From Eleusine coracana subsp. coracana (Eukaryota > Streptophyta > Magnoliopsida > Poales > Poaceae), in the NCBI GenBank assembly GCA_032690845.1, contig CM064417.1, positions 17,204,501-17,268,500 of the forward strand: 64,000 nt of DNA, given 5' to 3'. A program made the translations under genes and the position numbers. Positions 1 to 10,271 of this stretch are shown here, piece by piece (position 1 is the stretch's first letter; every line of letters starts with the position of its first letter). The notes under the pieces are model-generated. The model saw nothing but the letters and a program-made list of their open reading frames with translations, made no database searches and was not told the origin of the DNA.

Positions 1-1060
1 CTATGATAAATTTCAGGCTTCCCTAACTCATAGCACACTTGCATAAGCTTAGTGCCAAGGCTACGACAGAGGTTGCCTCAAGATCATCCTTAATATCAGC
101 CCTCTCCAGCTTTTCCTCCGTCAACTCATCAACTAGCTGCCTATTAGCTAGGCAGAGGCCCTCAATCTCCTTAGCTAGTTGTGCAGCGGTCTTCCTCTTG
201 GGGGAGTCTTCCCCACTGCTCTAGTAATGCCCCGCCGGTCTCTGGATAGGAGGCGGCGAGGTAAACCGCCTTATGGTATTCTCCGGCGGGGAGAGGCAAC
301 TGACTCCTCTCTCCCTTTTTTGCAGGCGTGACGGGCTTCATGAGCTATTGCCCTATGCCACCCACATCTCTCACCTCTTGTCCTGTGGGTGTGTTGCTCC
401 TAGGAGAGTATGGCGGGGTGTCATGGGAGTAGCTGCTCAAGGAGGGCTGCCCCGGCTTTGTCTTTATAGCCGACGGGACAATCACATCCCTCGGGAGATG
501 TGGAAGCATCCCCTTCGGAGCGATTGCACCAATGGTTAGCCTTTTTGGAGGGGTACCTGCACGCCCCTTCATTGAGGATCCTCTGTTTGGGGACAGGGAG
601 CGTGCAGCAATGCGGGTTGCCAAGGTCTTGCACCCCTGAGTCCCCTCCCCCGATGGCTGAGACACCAGAGGGGCCAAGGAGAGGTCAAGGACCCAAGCAA
701 GTTCATGAGAGGAGGACTCATCCCGATCATGGGAGGAGCTAGGGCCAAAGGAAAGGGTCATCTTTTTGTTGGTCATGGTGTTTGGAGGTGGAGAGGCCAA
801 AAGAGGAAGATGGAGTTTTGTTCTGGTTCTATTCTGGGACGAGGAAAACATTTGTTTTATTGAAACTCCATCACAAAGGGATAGAGCTAACGCGTCAAAA
901 AGGATCAAGGTTGGTTAGGTTAACGCGCTCGAGAAAGCAAGGGGGTGGCAGCGCTGCCCCCAATTCAGCCGAACAGGGGTGGGCCCCGTTTGCCCCCCCC
1001 CCCCCTGTTTCCTGGGTGAGTTGGGCTAGCAGGGGATAAGGTCCAGAGATGGGCTAGGCC
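1..1060 (-). pseudogene. Post-integrase region of the Athila-type element
   Basis: This stretch lies downstream (in minus-strand sense) of the integrase of the element whose 5' LTR is at 5617-6721. No LTR-like copy of that terminus is visible here, so the 3' LTR is probably outside the window. Two open stretches can be read on the minus strand: about 908-345, rich in Ser, Pro and charged residues, and about 222-30, which reads as a short charged helix with coiled-coil character (SSGEDSPKRKTAAQ, then alternating Leu and Glu/Lys). Athila elements often carry an extra ORF between integrase and 3' LTR, and this is its expected place. I see no transmembrane envelope-like segment and do not recognise the protein. 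A run of C at about 977-989 marks low-complexity DNA. The function is not assigned. Confidence 0.35.
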
Positions 1061-1089
1061 TGTTAGTTCTAATAAAAACCTCAAAAAAG

Positions 1090-2440
1090 ACTAATAGAGT
1101 ATATTGAAGTCAATTAAATTGACCACATCTATTTCCTTATCTAAATCTTCACTAGAATGGAAAAGCTTTAAGCGATGGCCATTTACCTTAAAAAGGTTAC
1201 CTGTTTCATCTTCCAGCATGATCACTCCATGAATAGACGTGTCGACGACGGTGTACGGTCCATCCCATTTGCTCTTCAGCTTTCCACGTCCAAATAGCTT
1301 TACCCTAGAATTGAAAAGTAGTACCTTATCTCCTGCCTTGAACTCCTTAGGCTGGATCCTTTTGTCGTGCCATCATTTGGTTTTCTCCTTGTAGATCTTG
1401 GCACTATGGTAAGCCTTGTCCCTCCATTCCTCCAGCTCTGATATCTGTATTTTTTTTTTGCATCCCAGATTTTTGGAGATTCATATTCCATTTTCTGATG
1501 GCCCAGTGTGCCCGATGTTCCATCTCAACAGGTAAATGGCAAGTTTTGCCAAAGACAAGTTGATATGGTGACATGCCGATGGGTGTCTTGTATGTCGTCT
1601 GATATGCCCAAAGTGCCTCAGGTAGCTTCTTCTTCCATCCTGTCCCCATTTCCAATACATTCCTCTGGAGGATATTCTTGATTTGCTTATTTGAAGTTTC
1701 TGCCTGGCCACGGGTTTGAGGGTGGTATGGAGTAGCTATGTTCTGGTTCACGCCGAGTTCTCTTAGGAAGTGACAGAAGGTCTTATCAATGAAGTGAGAT
1801 CCTCTGTCACTTATCACCATCTGAGGTGTTCCAAAACGAGGGAAGATTACCTTGTGGAACATTCTTCTGGCGTTCTTTGCATCGGCTGCTTGGCATCGTA
1901 TAGCTTCTACCCATTTTGATACATAGTCAACGGTCACCAAGATATAATCGCAATCATAGGACTTCGAAAAAGGCCCCATGTAGTCAATGCCCCATACATC
2001 AAAAATTTCCACTTGAAGATTGTATGTAAGAGGCATGGCATTGTGGGCACTGATCCCTCCATGTTTCTGGCATCACCAACACTTGTGAATGAACTCTTTT
2101 GTATTTTCATACATTGTAGGCCAAAAGAAACCACTTTGCCAGATTTTTGCTTGAGTACGGAACACACCGTAGTGTCCTCCGTATGGAGATGAGTGGCACT
2201 TTTCTATGATCTTAGCACCTTCGACTGTAGGGACACATCTTCTTAGCAACCCACCTGCACATACTATGTATAGGTACGGGTCTTCCTAAAGGTGTCGTCG
2301 ACTCTCATACATCAATTTCTTTTTGTTCTCCCCAGGCGGTACATAACGTGCAACCATGTAATTCACAATATCCGCATATCAGGGGTTGGTGTCGGTCACC
2401 TTTAGCAGCATGTCGTCTCGTAGAAAATCATTTATCGGTA
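1090..2440 (-). pseudogene. Athila-type gypsy integrase, degenerate
   Basis: Integrase part of the polyprotein, which inserts the element cDNA. In minus-strand order there is a zinc-binding remnant (HKCW-CQKHGG, around 2040-2130), then the catalytic core from GPFSKSYDCDYILVTVDYVS (around 1975-1920), SDRGSHF and GQAETSNKQIKN. The C-terminal part reads FKAGDKVLLFNSRVKLFGRG, ending near 1090. The core keeps the Asp and Glu of the DDE triad that I can place. Frame changes near 1404-1490 and a stop between the zinc region and the core break it. It follows RT-RNase H, as expected for Ty3/gypsy. The VDYVSKWVEAI wording is typical of the Athila lineage. Confidence 0.85.
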
Positions 2441-2444
2441 GCTC

Positions 2445-3695
2445 CTACATGTTAGTGATTTGCATAAGCGATAGATGATCTGCTATAAAATTCTCTACTC
2501 CTTTTTTATCTTTTATTTCAAGGTCAAATTCTTGGAGTAAGAGAATCCATCTAATTAACCTAAGTTTAGCGCCTTTCTTAGTGAGAAGATATTTTAAGGC
2601 AGCATGATCAGTGTAAACAATCACCTTTGCTCCTACTAAGTAAGATCTAAACTTATCGATAGCAAAAACAAAAGCAAGGAGCTCTTTCTCAGTGGTAGCA
2701 TAATTTAGTTGTGCTCCTGTCAAAGTTTTGCTAGCATAGGCTATTGCGTGATGCTTCTTATCCTTGGTTTGGCCCAAAACGGCCCCAACGGCATAATCAC
2801 TAGCATCACACATGATTTCAAAACACAGTGCCCAATCAGAGGGTTGGATAATTGGGGCTGAGATGAGTGCCTTTTTGAGGGTATCAAATGAGTTGAGGCA
2901 CTCATCATAGAAATCAAAGGGTGCATCTTTAGCTAAGAGGCTAGTGAGGGGTCTAGCAATTTGAGAGAAATCCTTAATGAAACGCCAGTAGAATCCCGCA
3001 TGGCCTAGAAAGCTACGGATACCCTTAATGTTAATAGGAGGTGGAAGTTTTTCTATAACTTCTATTTTTTCTTTGTCCACCTCTATCCCCCTTTTAGAAA
3101 CTAGGTGTCCGAGCACTAAGCCCTCTCGGACCAAAAAGTGTCACTTTTCCCAATTAAGCACCAGGTCCTTGTCTAAATTCTCCAGACAGTGTTCAAAGGT
3201 TTTTCCATAGACGGAGAAATCATCCATGAAAACTTCCATGATTTCTTCTATCATGTCAGAGAAGATGGACATCATGCACCTTTGGAAGGATGTCAGGGCA
3301 TTGCAGAGTCCAAATGACATTCTTCGGTAAGCATACGTTCCATATGGACATGTGAATGTGGTTTTGCTTTGATCATCAGGATGGATGGGAATTTGATGGT
3401 AACTAGAGTAACCATCGAGGAAACAAAAGAAGGAGTGGTTTGGAAGCCACTCTAACATCTCATCAATGAAAGGCAGTGGGAAATGATCCTTCTTGGTTGC
3501 CTTGTTGTGCTTCTGGTAATCAATGCACATTCTCCATCCCATGACGGTTTGTTGTGGGATCAACTCATTTTTGTCATTTTGAACGACCGTCATTCCTCCC
3601 TTCTTTGGCACTACTTGAACCGGGCTAACCCACTTGCTATGAGGCACGGGATAAATAATCTCAGCGTGGAAAAGTTTCAAGACCTCCTTCTTCAC
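2445..3695 (-). pseudogene. Athila-type reverse transcriptase and RNase H, one internal stop
   Basis: Reverse transcriptase followed by RNase H, which together copy the element RNA into DNA. RT motifs seen: WVSPVQVVPKKGG, WRMCIDYQKHNKATKKDHFP, FLDGYSSYHQIPI, MSFGLCNA and the catalytic FMDDFSVYG, wording characteristic of Athila. RNase H motifs: EIMCDASDYAVGAVLGQ, TTEKELLAFVFA and YTDHAALKYL. The reading frame is continuous except for one in-frame TGA at 3143-3141, within NWEK-stop-HF, where related elements have Cys. That stop looks like a single point mutation. Integrase lies just downstream at 2440. Confidence 0.92.
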
Positions 3696-4009
3696 TACTT
3701 CTCACATTGCATTGTTGAGCCTACGCTGAGGCTCCCTAGATGGCATATTGTCTGGGTCAATGGGAATGTGATGGGTGCAAAGAGCGGGACTGATTACCTT
3801 AAGGTCTTGGAGTGAGTAGCCTAGGACGACGCGATGCTTTTCTAAAATGGCTATGAGGCTTTGGGTTTCTTGATCTGAAATCTTGTCACTTATGATGACA
3901 AGGGCTTCTAAATCACCGTGAAGGAAAGCATAGCGTTGGCCAGCTGGTAAGGTTTTAAGCTCAATTGGGGTCGTTTTGGTGGCTCCTCCTTTAGAAGTTC
4001 AAAAGTTTC

Positions 4010-4771
4010 CTAATCTTTGTCCTCCTCCTTAATGAAATCTTTTGCTTGTTGCTTGAGGGCAGACTCAGATGAATCAAAAGGAAAGACAGCCTTAACTTCC
4101 TCAATTGGCTCATCGTCGAGGGAAAAATCTGAGATAGTGTTCCCGGATCGAGTGATTGGGACATAATATTTATTTTCCCCGAGTTTGACATTAAGCTTCC
4201 CCTTGGTCGGAGCATCATAGAAGATTTTTTCAATTGGATGCCCGATAAGTATGTCAAAGTCTGAGATTTCGAACACAAAAAAATCAAGGAGTGCATCAAT
4301 GCCTTCGTGTCGTACAGGCACTTCTCGCAAAATTTTGTATCCTTCTAGAATGGGTCTAGAGGAACACTTAAGGAATTTACGGGTCGGTGCCATGGGTAAA
4401 TCACCCAGAATGGCAAAAGCACAAGCATCAGAAATGATATTGGCACCGATAGTGGGACTATAATGAATGTCCACCTTGGCTCTTCTAATGTAGTAGGACA
4501 GAGTCGAGGTTGGCTTGCATACCCAGATTGGGTTCATGGATAGCTCGCTTTCTCTCAACCATTCACTACTCGTAATAGACGAAAGCTCCATTACCGTCTT
4601 AAGCAGGAATGCCTCCTCGTCAGGGTCAGGGCCTGAGTCAGGTATTGGTGGCTTCTTATGATAGCTATAATTCGAGGAGTTCCCATAATCTTCAAAAAGA
4701 TCATCCTCGAATCGAAAAGGGAGCTCTGAAGGTTGAATTTCTTCTTCCTCCATTGCCCCTGGTTCGGTCAA
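4010..4771 (-). pseudogene. Athila-type gag C-terminal/protease region
   Basis: Open stretch between gag and RT on the minus strand. It carries FVFEISDFDILIGHPIEK, the usual Athila sequence at the end of the protease-like domain, preceded by GANIISDACAFAILGDLP. The role is processing of the gag-pol polyprotein. A canonical DTG or DSG active site is not obvious in what I can read, so catalytic ability is uncertain. The linker to RT (3700-4010) is in other frames, showing decay. Confidence 0.7.
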
Positions 4772-4835
4772 GGTTTCACTAGACGAATCATCAGATAGGC
4801 AAGGGCTAGGCTTAGGTTAGACTAGTGGGGTGGCC

Positions 4836-5537
4836 TCAATGCTCGACGTTGCTCTGGAGGGGCGTTCTATAGTCGACTAGGAAAGAAGTGTTTTCTAGGA
4901 TAAGGTCTAAGACAACTCTTCCTTCCTCGGGCATCTTGTGGACGAACGATCCTCCGACGGTGATGTTGAGGTACAGGGCAGATTCCTTTCTCAAACCAGG
5001 GCAAAAGTGTTGAAGCAACACATGGTCGAGCAGAGACAAGTCTGGGCCAGAACGAGTTAGCGTGGTGAACGTAGCCTAGGCTGCACCTATAGATTCCTTC
5101 TCAAATTGCCAAAAGTAGAGAATGTCTCTTCGTAGGGAGAAGATGCGTGATACATGAAAGAACACGAGACAAAATTTATCTCGAAGTTTATTCGAATCAC
5201 CATTCACACTCCCGACGGTATGGGTGTACCATTGTTTCGCATTCTCCAAGAGGGAAAATGAAAATAATTTCCACTGTAGAGTTTCTTGTGTCATTCCTCT
5301 AATGGTGAGGCATGCACACAATTGCTCGAACTCTCGCAAATGATGAAACGGGTTTTCACTATCTAAACCTGAGAAGGATTGTTCCTCAACCATGGCTATA
5401 AAGCCAGGACGAAGTTCAGAGCCAGATGAAAGAATTGGGTCCGCTGATGGCGGTGGCTCGAAGAACTCACCCTTTTGAGTAGAAAGATTTTGAATGGTAG
5501 GTTGCTCCATTGGAGAAAAGAGGTAAGAAATAAACAA
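4836..5537 (-). pseudogene. Athila-type gag (capsid) fragments
   Basis: Gag is the RNA-packaging structural protein of the element. A first open piece (5537-5076) starts close to the PBS and contains ENPFHHLREFEQLCACLTIR and WKLFSFSLLENAKQWYTH, the standard retrotransposon gag (UBN2/Retrotrans_gag type) signature. A second piece (5039-4836) continues the C-terminal half in another frame. A stop and a frame change near 5076 separate them. MEQPTIQNL at about 5510 is the likely original start. Confidence 0.8.
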
Positions 5538-5592
5538 AGAAAAATAAAAAGATACTAGGGCGACTAGATTCGAAGACTAACAATAGCCGTTA

Positions 5593-5608
5593 CCCGACAA
5601 CGATGCCA
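5593..5608 (-). other. Primer-binding site of the Athila-type element
   Basis: On the minus strand TGGCATCGTTGTCGGG follows the 5' LTR after a short spacer. It is a mutated form of the TGGCGCCGTTGCCGGG site used by Athila/Calypso elements, complementary to a tRNA 3' end. Confidence 0.7.
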
Positions 5609-5616
5609 GAAATGCT

Positions 5617-6721
5617 TGTTGGTATTTTTAACGAATGCAGATGAGTCCACAAGCGCACGGAGAATACTGCTGTAGCACTTCACCTCTAGAGTATTCCAAG
5701 GGTATCAAATTCTCAAGGAACGTGTGTGCTAATCTTCTATTCTAATCGTCCAAAGACACCAAGATAACTATGGCTCAGGTAGAGAGGATTCTGACTGGTA
5801 AAAGAGTCCTAATCAGAGTAAGTTGACACTAAGCTGCTTGCGTTGGGCATCCGGTTTTCCCCTGCATCTATAGTGCAATTCCGGCCAAGAGCCTACTGCG
5901 TAGCCAAACATGGAGGATTTCACAAGACAGATAGGACTATTATCATCTACTGCCTACCTCTAGCAATCTATGGACTACGCGATAAACAAAGGCAACCTAC
6001 GGCCTGGACACCACATCTATGCTTTCGATTACACCCTTAATCCCTACGTACAATGGGCCAAGACTAAGGTCTCTAATTAAATAGAGCACTGAGCGAGCAA
6101 AGCAACTAAGTACTAAAACTTACATAAAAAGGAAAACTAATAACCAGAAAAGAATCATGAAGACTTAAAAAGGCAAGCATTTGTCGAGGTACAAGCACGG
6201 AGAAGGGGTTGGACAGGCCCAAACCTTCTCTCCTGGACTCCTCCTCACTCTCTCCCTATTTTCTAAATGCTTTGGCAGCGTTGAACCTTTTTGAAATGAA
6301 GTGCTAATTCTATCTTGAAGTGTTGAGAGAGTGAAGCCCTTCCATTCCTTTTATAGCACTAATGGCGGTTCCAGGGTCGGTAACTCCGCCCTAAGAGGGG
6401 TAACCGACATAGGAAAGGCGGTGGAGAACCAACCTCAGAGGATGGGCCCCATTGGGCTCAGCCCACCTTCGGCCGAACACCCCTATTCGGCCAAATAGGG
6501 GGTGGGGCCCAGTGGGTCCTACCTCCTCTGGTTGCCTGGTGGGTGGCCCCTCTTCCTATCTGACACCGTAGGGTCTTTGAGTATGTCGGTTTCTTTCTGG
6601 AAGTGGGCCACTTGATCCCCATGTTTGGCTCTGATTGACCGGAAGTGCGTTTTCTTCCTTGATGATGTGGATTTCCTATGAATTCCGTGGAGTAATTACC
6701 TACAACACATATTTACCAACA
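5617..6721 (-). mobile_element. 5' LTR of the Athila-type gypsy element
   Basis: A 1105-bp LTR bounded by the inverted termini TGTTGGTA and TACCAACA. On the minus (sense) strand it holds a TATA box TATAAAAG at 6355-6348. The right flank is CTTGT (6722-6726), the presumed target duplication; the partner cannot be checked because the 3' LTR is outside the window. The inner side is followed by the PBS and gag. Part of this LTR (around 5930-5990) is clearly similar to the LTR inserted in the copia element at 21861-23490. Confidence 0.85.
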
Positions 6722-6849
6722 CTTGTGAAAATTGTTAGTAATAAACTCCTACCACTATGTTGGTTGTTCATTTTATTGCTTTTATGCAAGTAATTGAAGG
6801 TCTAAATGCGTATTTAATGACCATCAACACCAATGATAGACTCGACTAT

Positions 6850-8262
6850 AGCCCTACAGAAGGAAACTATGTTATGATTGGAGTTACTCCTGGAACAAGA
6901 AGAGATTTACTGGGTACAAAGAGCCAGGACAAATTGGTTGAAATTTGGAGATAGAAATACAAGTTTCTTTCAGAACTTTGCTTCAAAAAATAAAGAGGAA
7001 AAAATACTATAAAGGGGCTAGTAGATGAGAATGGTGTCATGCAAGAAGATAGTGGACAAATGTGTTCTATTGTACAAGACTATTTCAGGAACTTGTTCAC
7101 TAATGAAGTTGGCGAATTAAATCCAACAATCTTTGTAGGAGTTCGGTCAAAGGTAACAGACACAATGAATATGGGGTTGCTAGCTCCGTTTACACATGAA
7201 GAGGTCAAGAAAGCACTCTTTAGTATTGGAGATCTGAAAGCCCTGGGACCGGATGGTATGCATGTTGTTTTTTATAAAAAGTTCTAGGAGTTATTAGATA
7301 ATGATATGACCGGTGAAGTATTGAAAGCAATTAACACGACCACAACTCCGGAAGGATGCAATGACACAACTATTGTGTTGATACCGAAGGTAAAAGATCC
7401 AACTATGGTTTCGCAGTTTCAACCCATAAGCTTGTGCAATGTTGTGTATAAAGTTATCTCGAAGATGTTGGCCAATTGATTAAAGGTAATCCTCCCAGAA
7501 ATTATTAGTGACCAACAAAGCAATTTTGTGCCAAGGAGGCTTATAATTGATAATATTCTCATTGCATATGAGAGCATACATACAATCAAGAAGAAGAAGA
7601 AGAAGGGGAAGAGAGGATTATGCACAGTAAAACTTAATATGCACAAGGCATATGATCATGTGGAGTGGGAATTTCTAGAGAGAATGATGCTAAAATTGGG
7701 ATTTTCATAGAAATTGGGTTAAGCTAGTAATGGCATGTGTTACCTCGATGAAATACAATGTCAGGTTTAATTCTTTTGAAACTGAAGTTTTTACGCCAAC
7801 CAGAGGACTTAGGCAGGGGACCCCATGTCGCCGTACCTATTTTTGATCATGGCAGAGGTGTTATCAAGCATGATTCAGAATGCAGAACAGGTAGGGGAGC
7901 TGGAGGGGGTCAGAGTGTGTCGGGATGCCCCGATGGTTTCACACCTGCTATTTGCCGATGACTCGCTAATCCTCATGCATGTAGATAGACGGAATGTAGA
8001 AAATCTTAAAGAGATTTTAGAAACCTATTGTGCGAACTCTGGCCAATGGGTTAGTGAAGCAAAATCTAGTATTTTCTTCAGTGAGAATACATATGTTGAC
8101 ATGAAGCAAGAAGTTTGCCAGGCGTTGGATATTATGACGGAATCCTTGAGCGACAAATACTTGGGATTACCGGCCTTGGTTGGAGTAGACAGGAGTGATT
8201 GTTTCCTACATCTGATTGATCGTGTCCGCTCTAAAATAAAGGTTGGAAGGAAAAGCTGTTGA
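6850..8262 (+). pseudogene. LINE reverse transcriptase, frameshifted
   Basis: RT of the LINE, which primes target-site reverse transcription. Reading across frames: WLKFGDRNTSFF (about 6930-6975), GLVDENGVMQED (7013), HEEVKKALFSIGDLKALGPD (7194), KLNMHKAYDHVEWEFLE (7630), then TPCRRTYF-like and FLIMAEVL sequence, and the catalytic FADDSLIL (about 7950-7975), followed by CANSGQWVSEAKSSIFFS and DKYLGLPALVG. Multiple frameshifts and stops (for example near 7000, 7288, 7711) mean it cannot be translated as one protein. Confidence 0.88.
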
Positions 8263-9132
8263 GCATGGGTGGAAAGGAAATCCTCCTTAAGTCCATTGCC
8301 CAAGTCGTGCCAGTTTTTGCGATGATGGTGTTTAAACTCCCAAAAAACATTTGTAAAGGGATATCCCGCGCCATATCCGAGTTCTGGTGGCATGACGACG
8401 ATGAACATAAGAGGATGCATTGGAAAGCGTGGTATAGAATGTGCATACCAAAGGGAAAGGGGTTATGGGATTTTGTGATTTGCATTGTTTTAATTTAGCA
8501 GTGTTGGCCAAATAGGTTTGGAGGCTCTTATGTGAACCGGACTCATTATGTGTTCGGGTGCTCAGGGCTCGATATTATCCGAATGGAAAACTGTTAGAAG
8601 CAAAGATGAAGAGTGGGAGTTCATTCACTTGGCAAAGCATCCTTGCAGGTCTTGAATGTTTTAAGAAAGGCTACATTTGGCGAGTCGGTGAGGGAAGCCA
8701 GATAAAGATATGGGAGGATAGATGGGTACCTGGTTGCCATAATCAAAAAATTTTGACACCGAGAGGAAATAATCTAGTTACAACAGTGGACGAGTTGATC
8801 AATCCTATTACTAGATCTTGGGATGAAGACTTGGTAAATGATATTTTGGTCAGTGGACGCTCGACGCATCCTTCAGATCCTGATTGGCACGGAGGACTTT
8901 ATGGCGTGGCATTATAATCGCAACTGAGTATTTTTCCGTCAGGTCAGCCTACCATAATCAGTGGGAGCACAAATTTGGAAATCAAGGTGATGGGAATCGA
9001 TATGGTGGGGCTGAAGTCAATCAGGTATGGAAGAAGTTGTGGAGCTTGAAGATACCCACAAAGAACAAATTTTTTGTTGGAGAGCTCTGCATGGCCTGCT
9101 ACCATGTCTGAGGTATACTGGCAAACAGGCAT
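8259..9132 (+). pseudogene. LINE C-terminal linker and zf-RVT region
   Basis: Continuation of the LINE ORF2. Motifs: LLKSIAQVVPVFAMMVFKLP (8280-8345), ISEFWWHDDDEHKRMHWKAW, YPNGKLLEAKMKSGSSFTWQ (8580) and IKIWEDRWVPG, the usual sequence before the zinc-binding reverse-transcriptase region. VWKKLWSLKIPTKNKFF (about 9030) is the zf-RVT core. Several frame changes and stops are present. It has no host function that I can see. Confidence 0.8.
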
Positions 9133-9499
9133 GTAGGAAACAATGGAGCATGTCCTATGTGTCTAGATGGATGTGAGGGTATCAAACATCTAATCTTTAC
9201 GTGCCGAAGAGCAAGAGGTGTGGTCACAAATAGTAATTTCAGATAAAATAAGAAGATTCTTGGAGGGTCAGTCCTAGAGGAGATAATCAAAATGGGAGGC
9301 AATGTCGTGTCCTGTAACAGTGTGGGATTCCCTGAACTTATAATTACAGGAGGATGGTACTTATGGTGGAAGAGGAGACATACAGTTCATGGAGAAACCA
9401 TTCAGAGTCCTGCTCGATCTACAATGTCAATTGCCACTTTAACAATCAACTATATGTGTTCGACGAAGAGGACAGTAAGAAGGAACGACTGATGGAAGA

Positions 9500-9930
9500 G
9501 GCCGCCTGAAGATAAAATCTTGATTAATATTGATGCTAGTTTTGATATTGATTCAGAAATAGGAAGCACGGGTTGTGTTATAAGAGACTCCACTGGCAGC
9601 TGCATAGCGGCATGTACAGGTTTTTGGCGTATGTGCTCGATGCCCCTTCGGCGGAGGCCTATGCGTTCAGGGACGGTCTGTTGCTAGCACAGAATATTGA
9701 ATGCAACAAATTGATTGTGCAAACAGATTGCGTGGAAGTTGTCCAAACAATGAACGATGGAGGGTTTTCGGCAACAAGAGCTCCAATCTATAACGAAAGC
9801 AGGATGATGTGGTTTGGCAAAATTCGATGACATTTGTATACAACATTGCAATAGGGAAGCAAACCAAGTTGCACATGAGCTAGCTAGAAATGTTTTTCTT
9901 TCAAAATCAGATTATAATTGGGTCGATGAA
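9500..9930 (+). pseudogene. LINE RNase H-like domain (RVT_3 type)
   Basis: C-terminal RNase H of the plant LINE, found in the RVT_3/RNase_H_like family. Seen: INIDASFDIDSEIGS (about 9525-9565) with the first catalytic Asp, AEAYAFRDGLLLAQN with the Glu, and LIVQTDCVEVVQTMN with the next Asp. CNREANQVAHELARN follows in another frame with its His and the final helix. A frameshift near 9825 breaks the end. Confidence 0.8.
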
Positions 9931-10019
9931 CCCACTAAGTTTATTTTTAAGCACCTGCTGAATGATGTAACTATATTCTTCAATCAATAAAGCGCGCCTG
10001 ATGGTTTCCCCAAAAAAAA

Positions 10020-10271
10020 TGTCAAAACCGAAATAAATAAAGATAAGATAAGAAAAGAAAAAGGCTGCAGAAATGAACTTCTCGTCCTCCCCCACCTCCA
10101 CCTCGCGTGTCGCGCGAGCGAAGCCATCGCTCACGCCGCGCGGCCAGCGAAGCAGCTCGTGCTCCCCCGCGAGGATCCGGCCCGGCCATCTCTCCGGCGG
10201 GATCAACCTCGTTGCGCCCGAGTAGAACCGGTGGTGGAGGGGTAAGGGGTCGGCTTGGCCCCGCGTTCGCG
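10020..10271 (+). promoter_or_regulatory. CUL1 5' UTR and proximal promoter
   Basis: The 252 bp between the LINE A tract and the CUL1 start codon. After an AT-rich piece (10020-10075) it turns CT- and GC-rich (CTCGTCCTCCCCCACCTCCA from 10081), as grass 5' leaders do. An upstream ATG at about 10073 opens a short reading frame ending before the main start. No convincing TATA box is visible, so the promoter core may be TATA-less, or the real transcription start may lie within or beyond the LINE. A 5' UTR intron cannot be excluded. Confidence 0.5.

Larger units (their letters stand above)
6727..10019 (+). mobile_element. Decayed LINE (non-LTR retrotransposon), 3' part
   Basis: A plus-strand LINE lacking its ORF1 and endonuclease ends within the window. 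It holds an RT domain, a zinc-binding C-terminal region and an RNase H domain, all frameshifted. The 3' terminus is AATAAAGCGCGCCTGATGG followed by a short pyrimidine run and eight A (10012-10019), typical of grass LINEs. The 5' side abuts the Athila LTR, so the missing 5' part may lie beyond that element (LINE older, Athila inserted into it) or may never have been copied. The 3' end sits about 250 bp upstream of the CUL1 start codon. Confidence 0.85.

Noticed and set aside
345..908. 187-codon minus-strand open frame
   Set aside because: Low-complexity Ser/Pro-rich translation with no recognisable motif; included only within the post-integrase region of the Athila element.
10073..10223. Upstream open frame in the CUL1 leader
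   Set aside because: No evidence that it is translated; GC-rich leaders produce such frames by chance. Mentioned only as a possibility.
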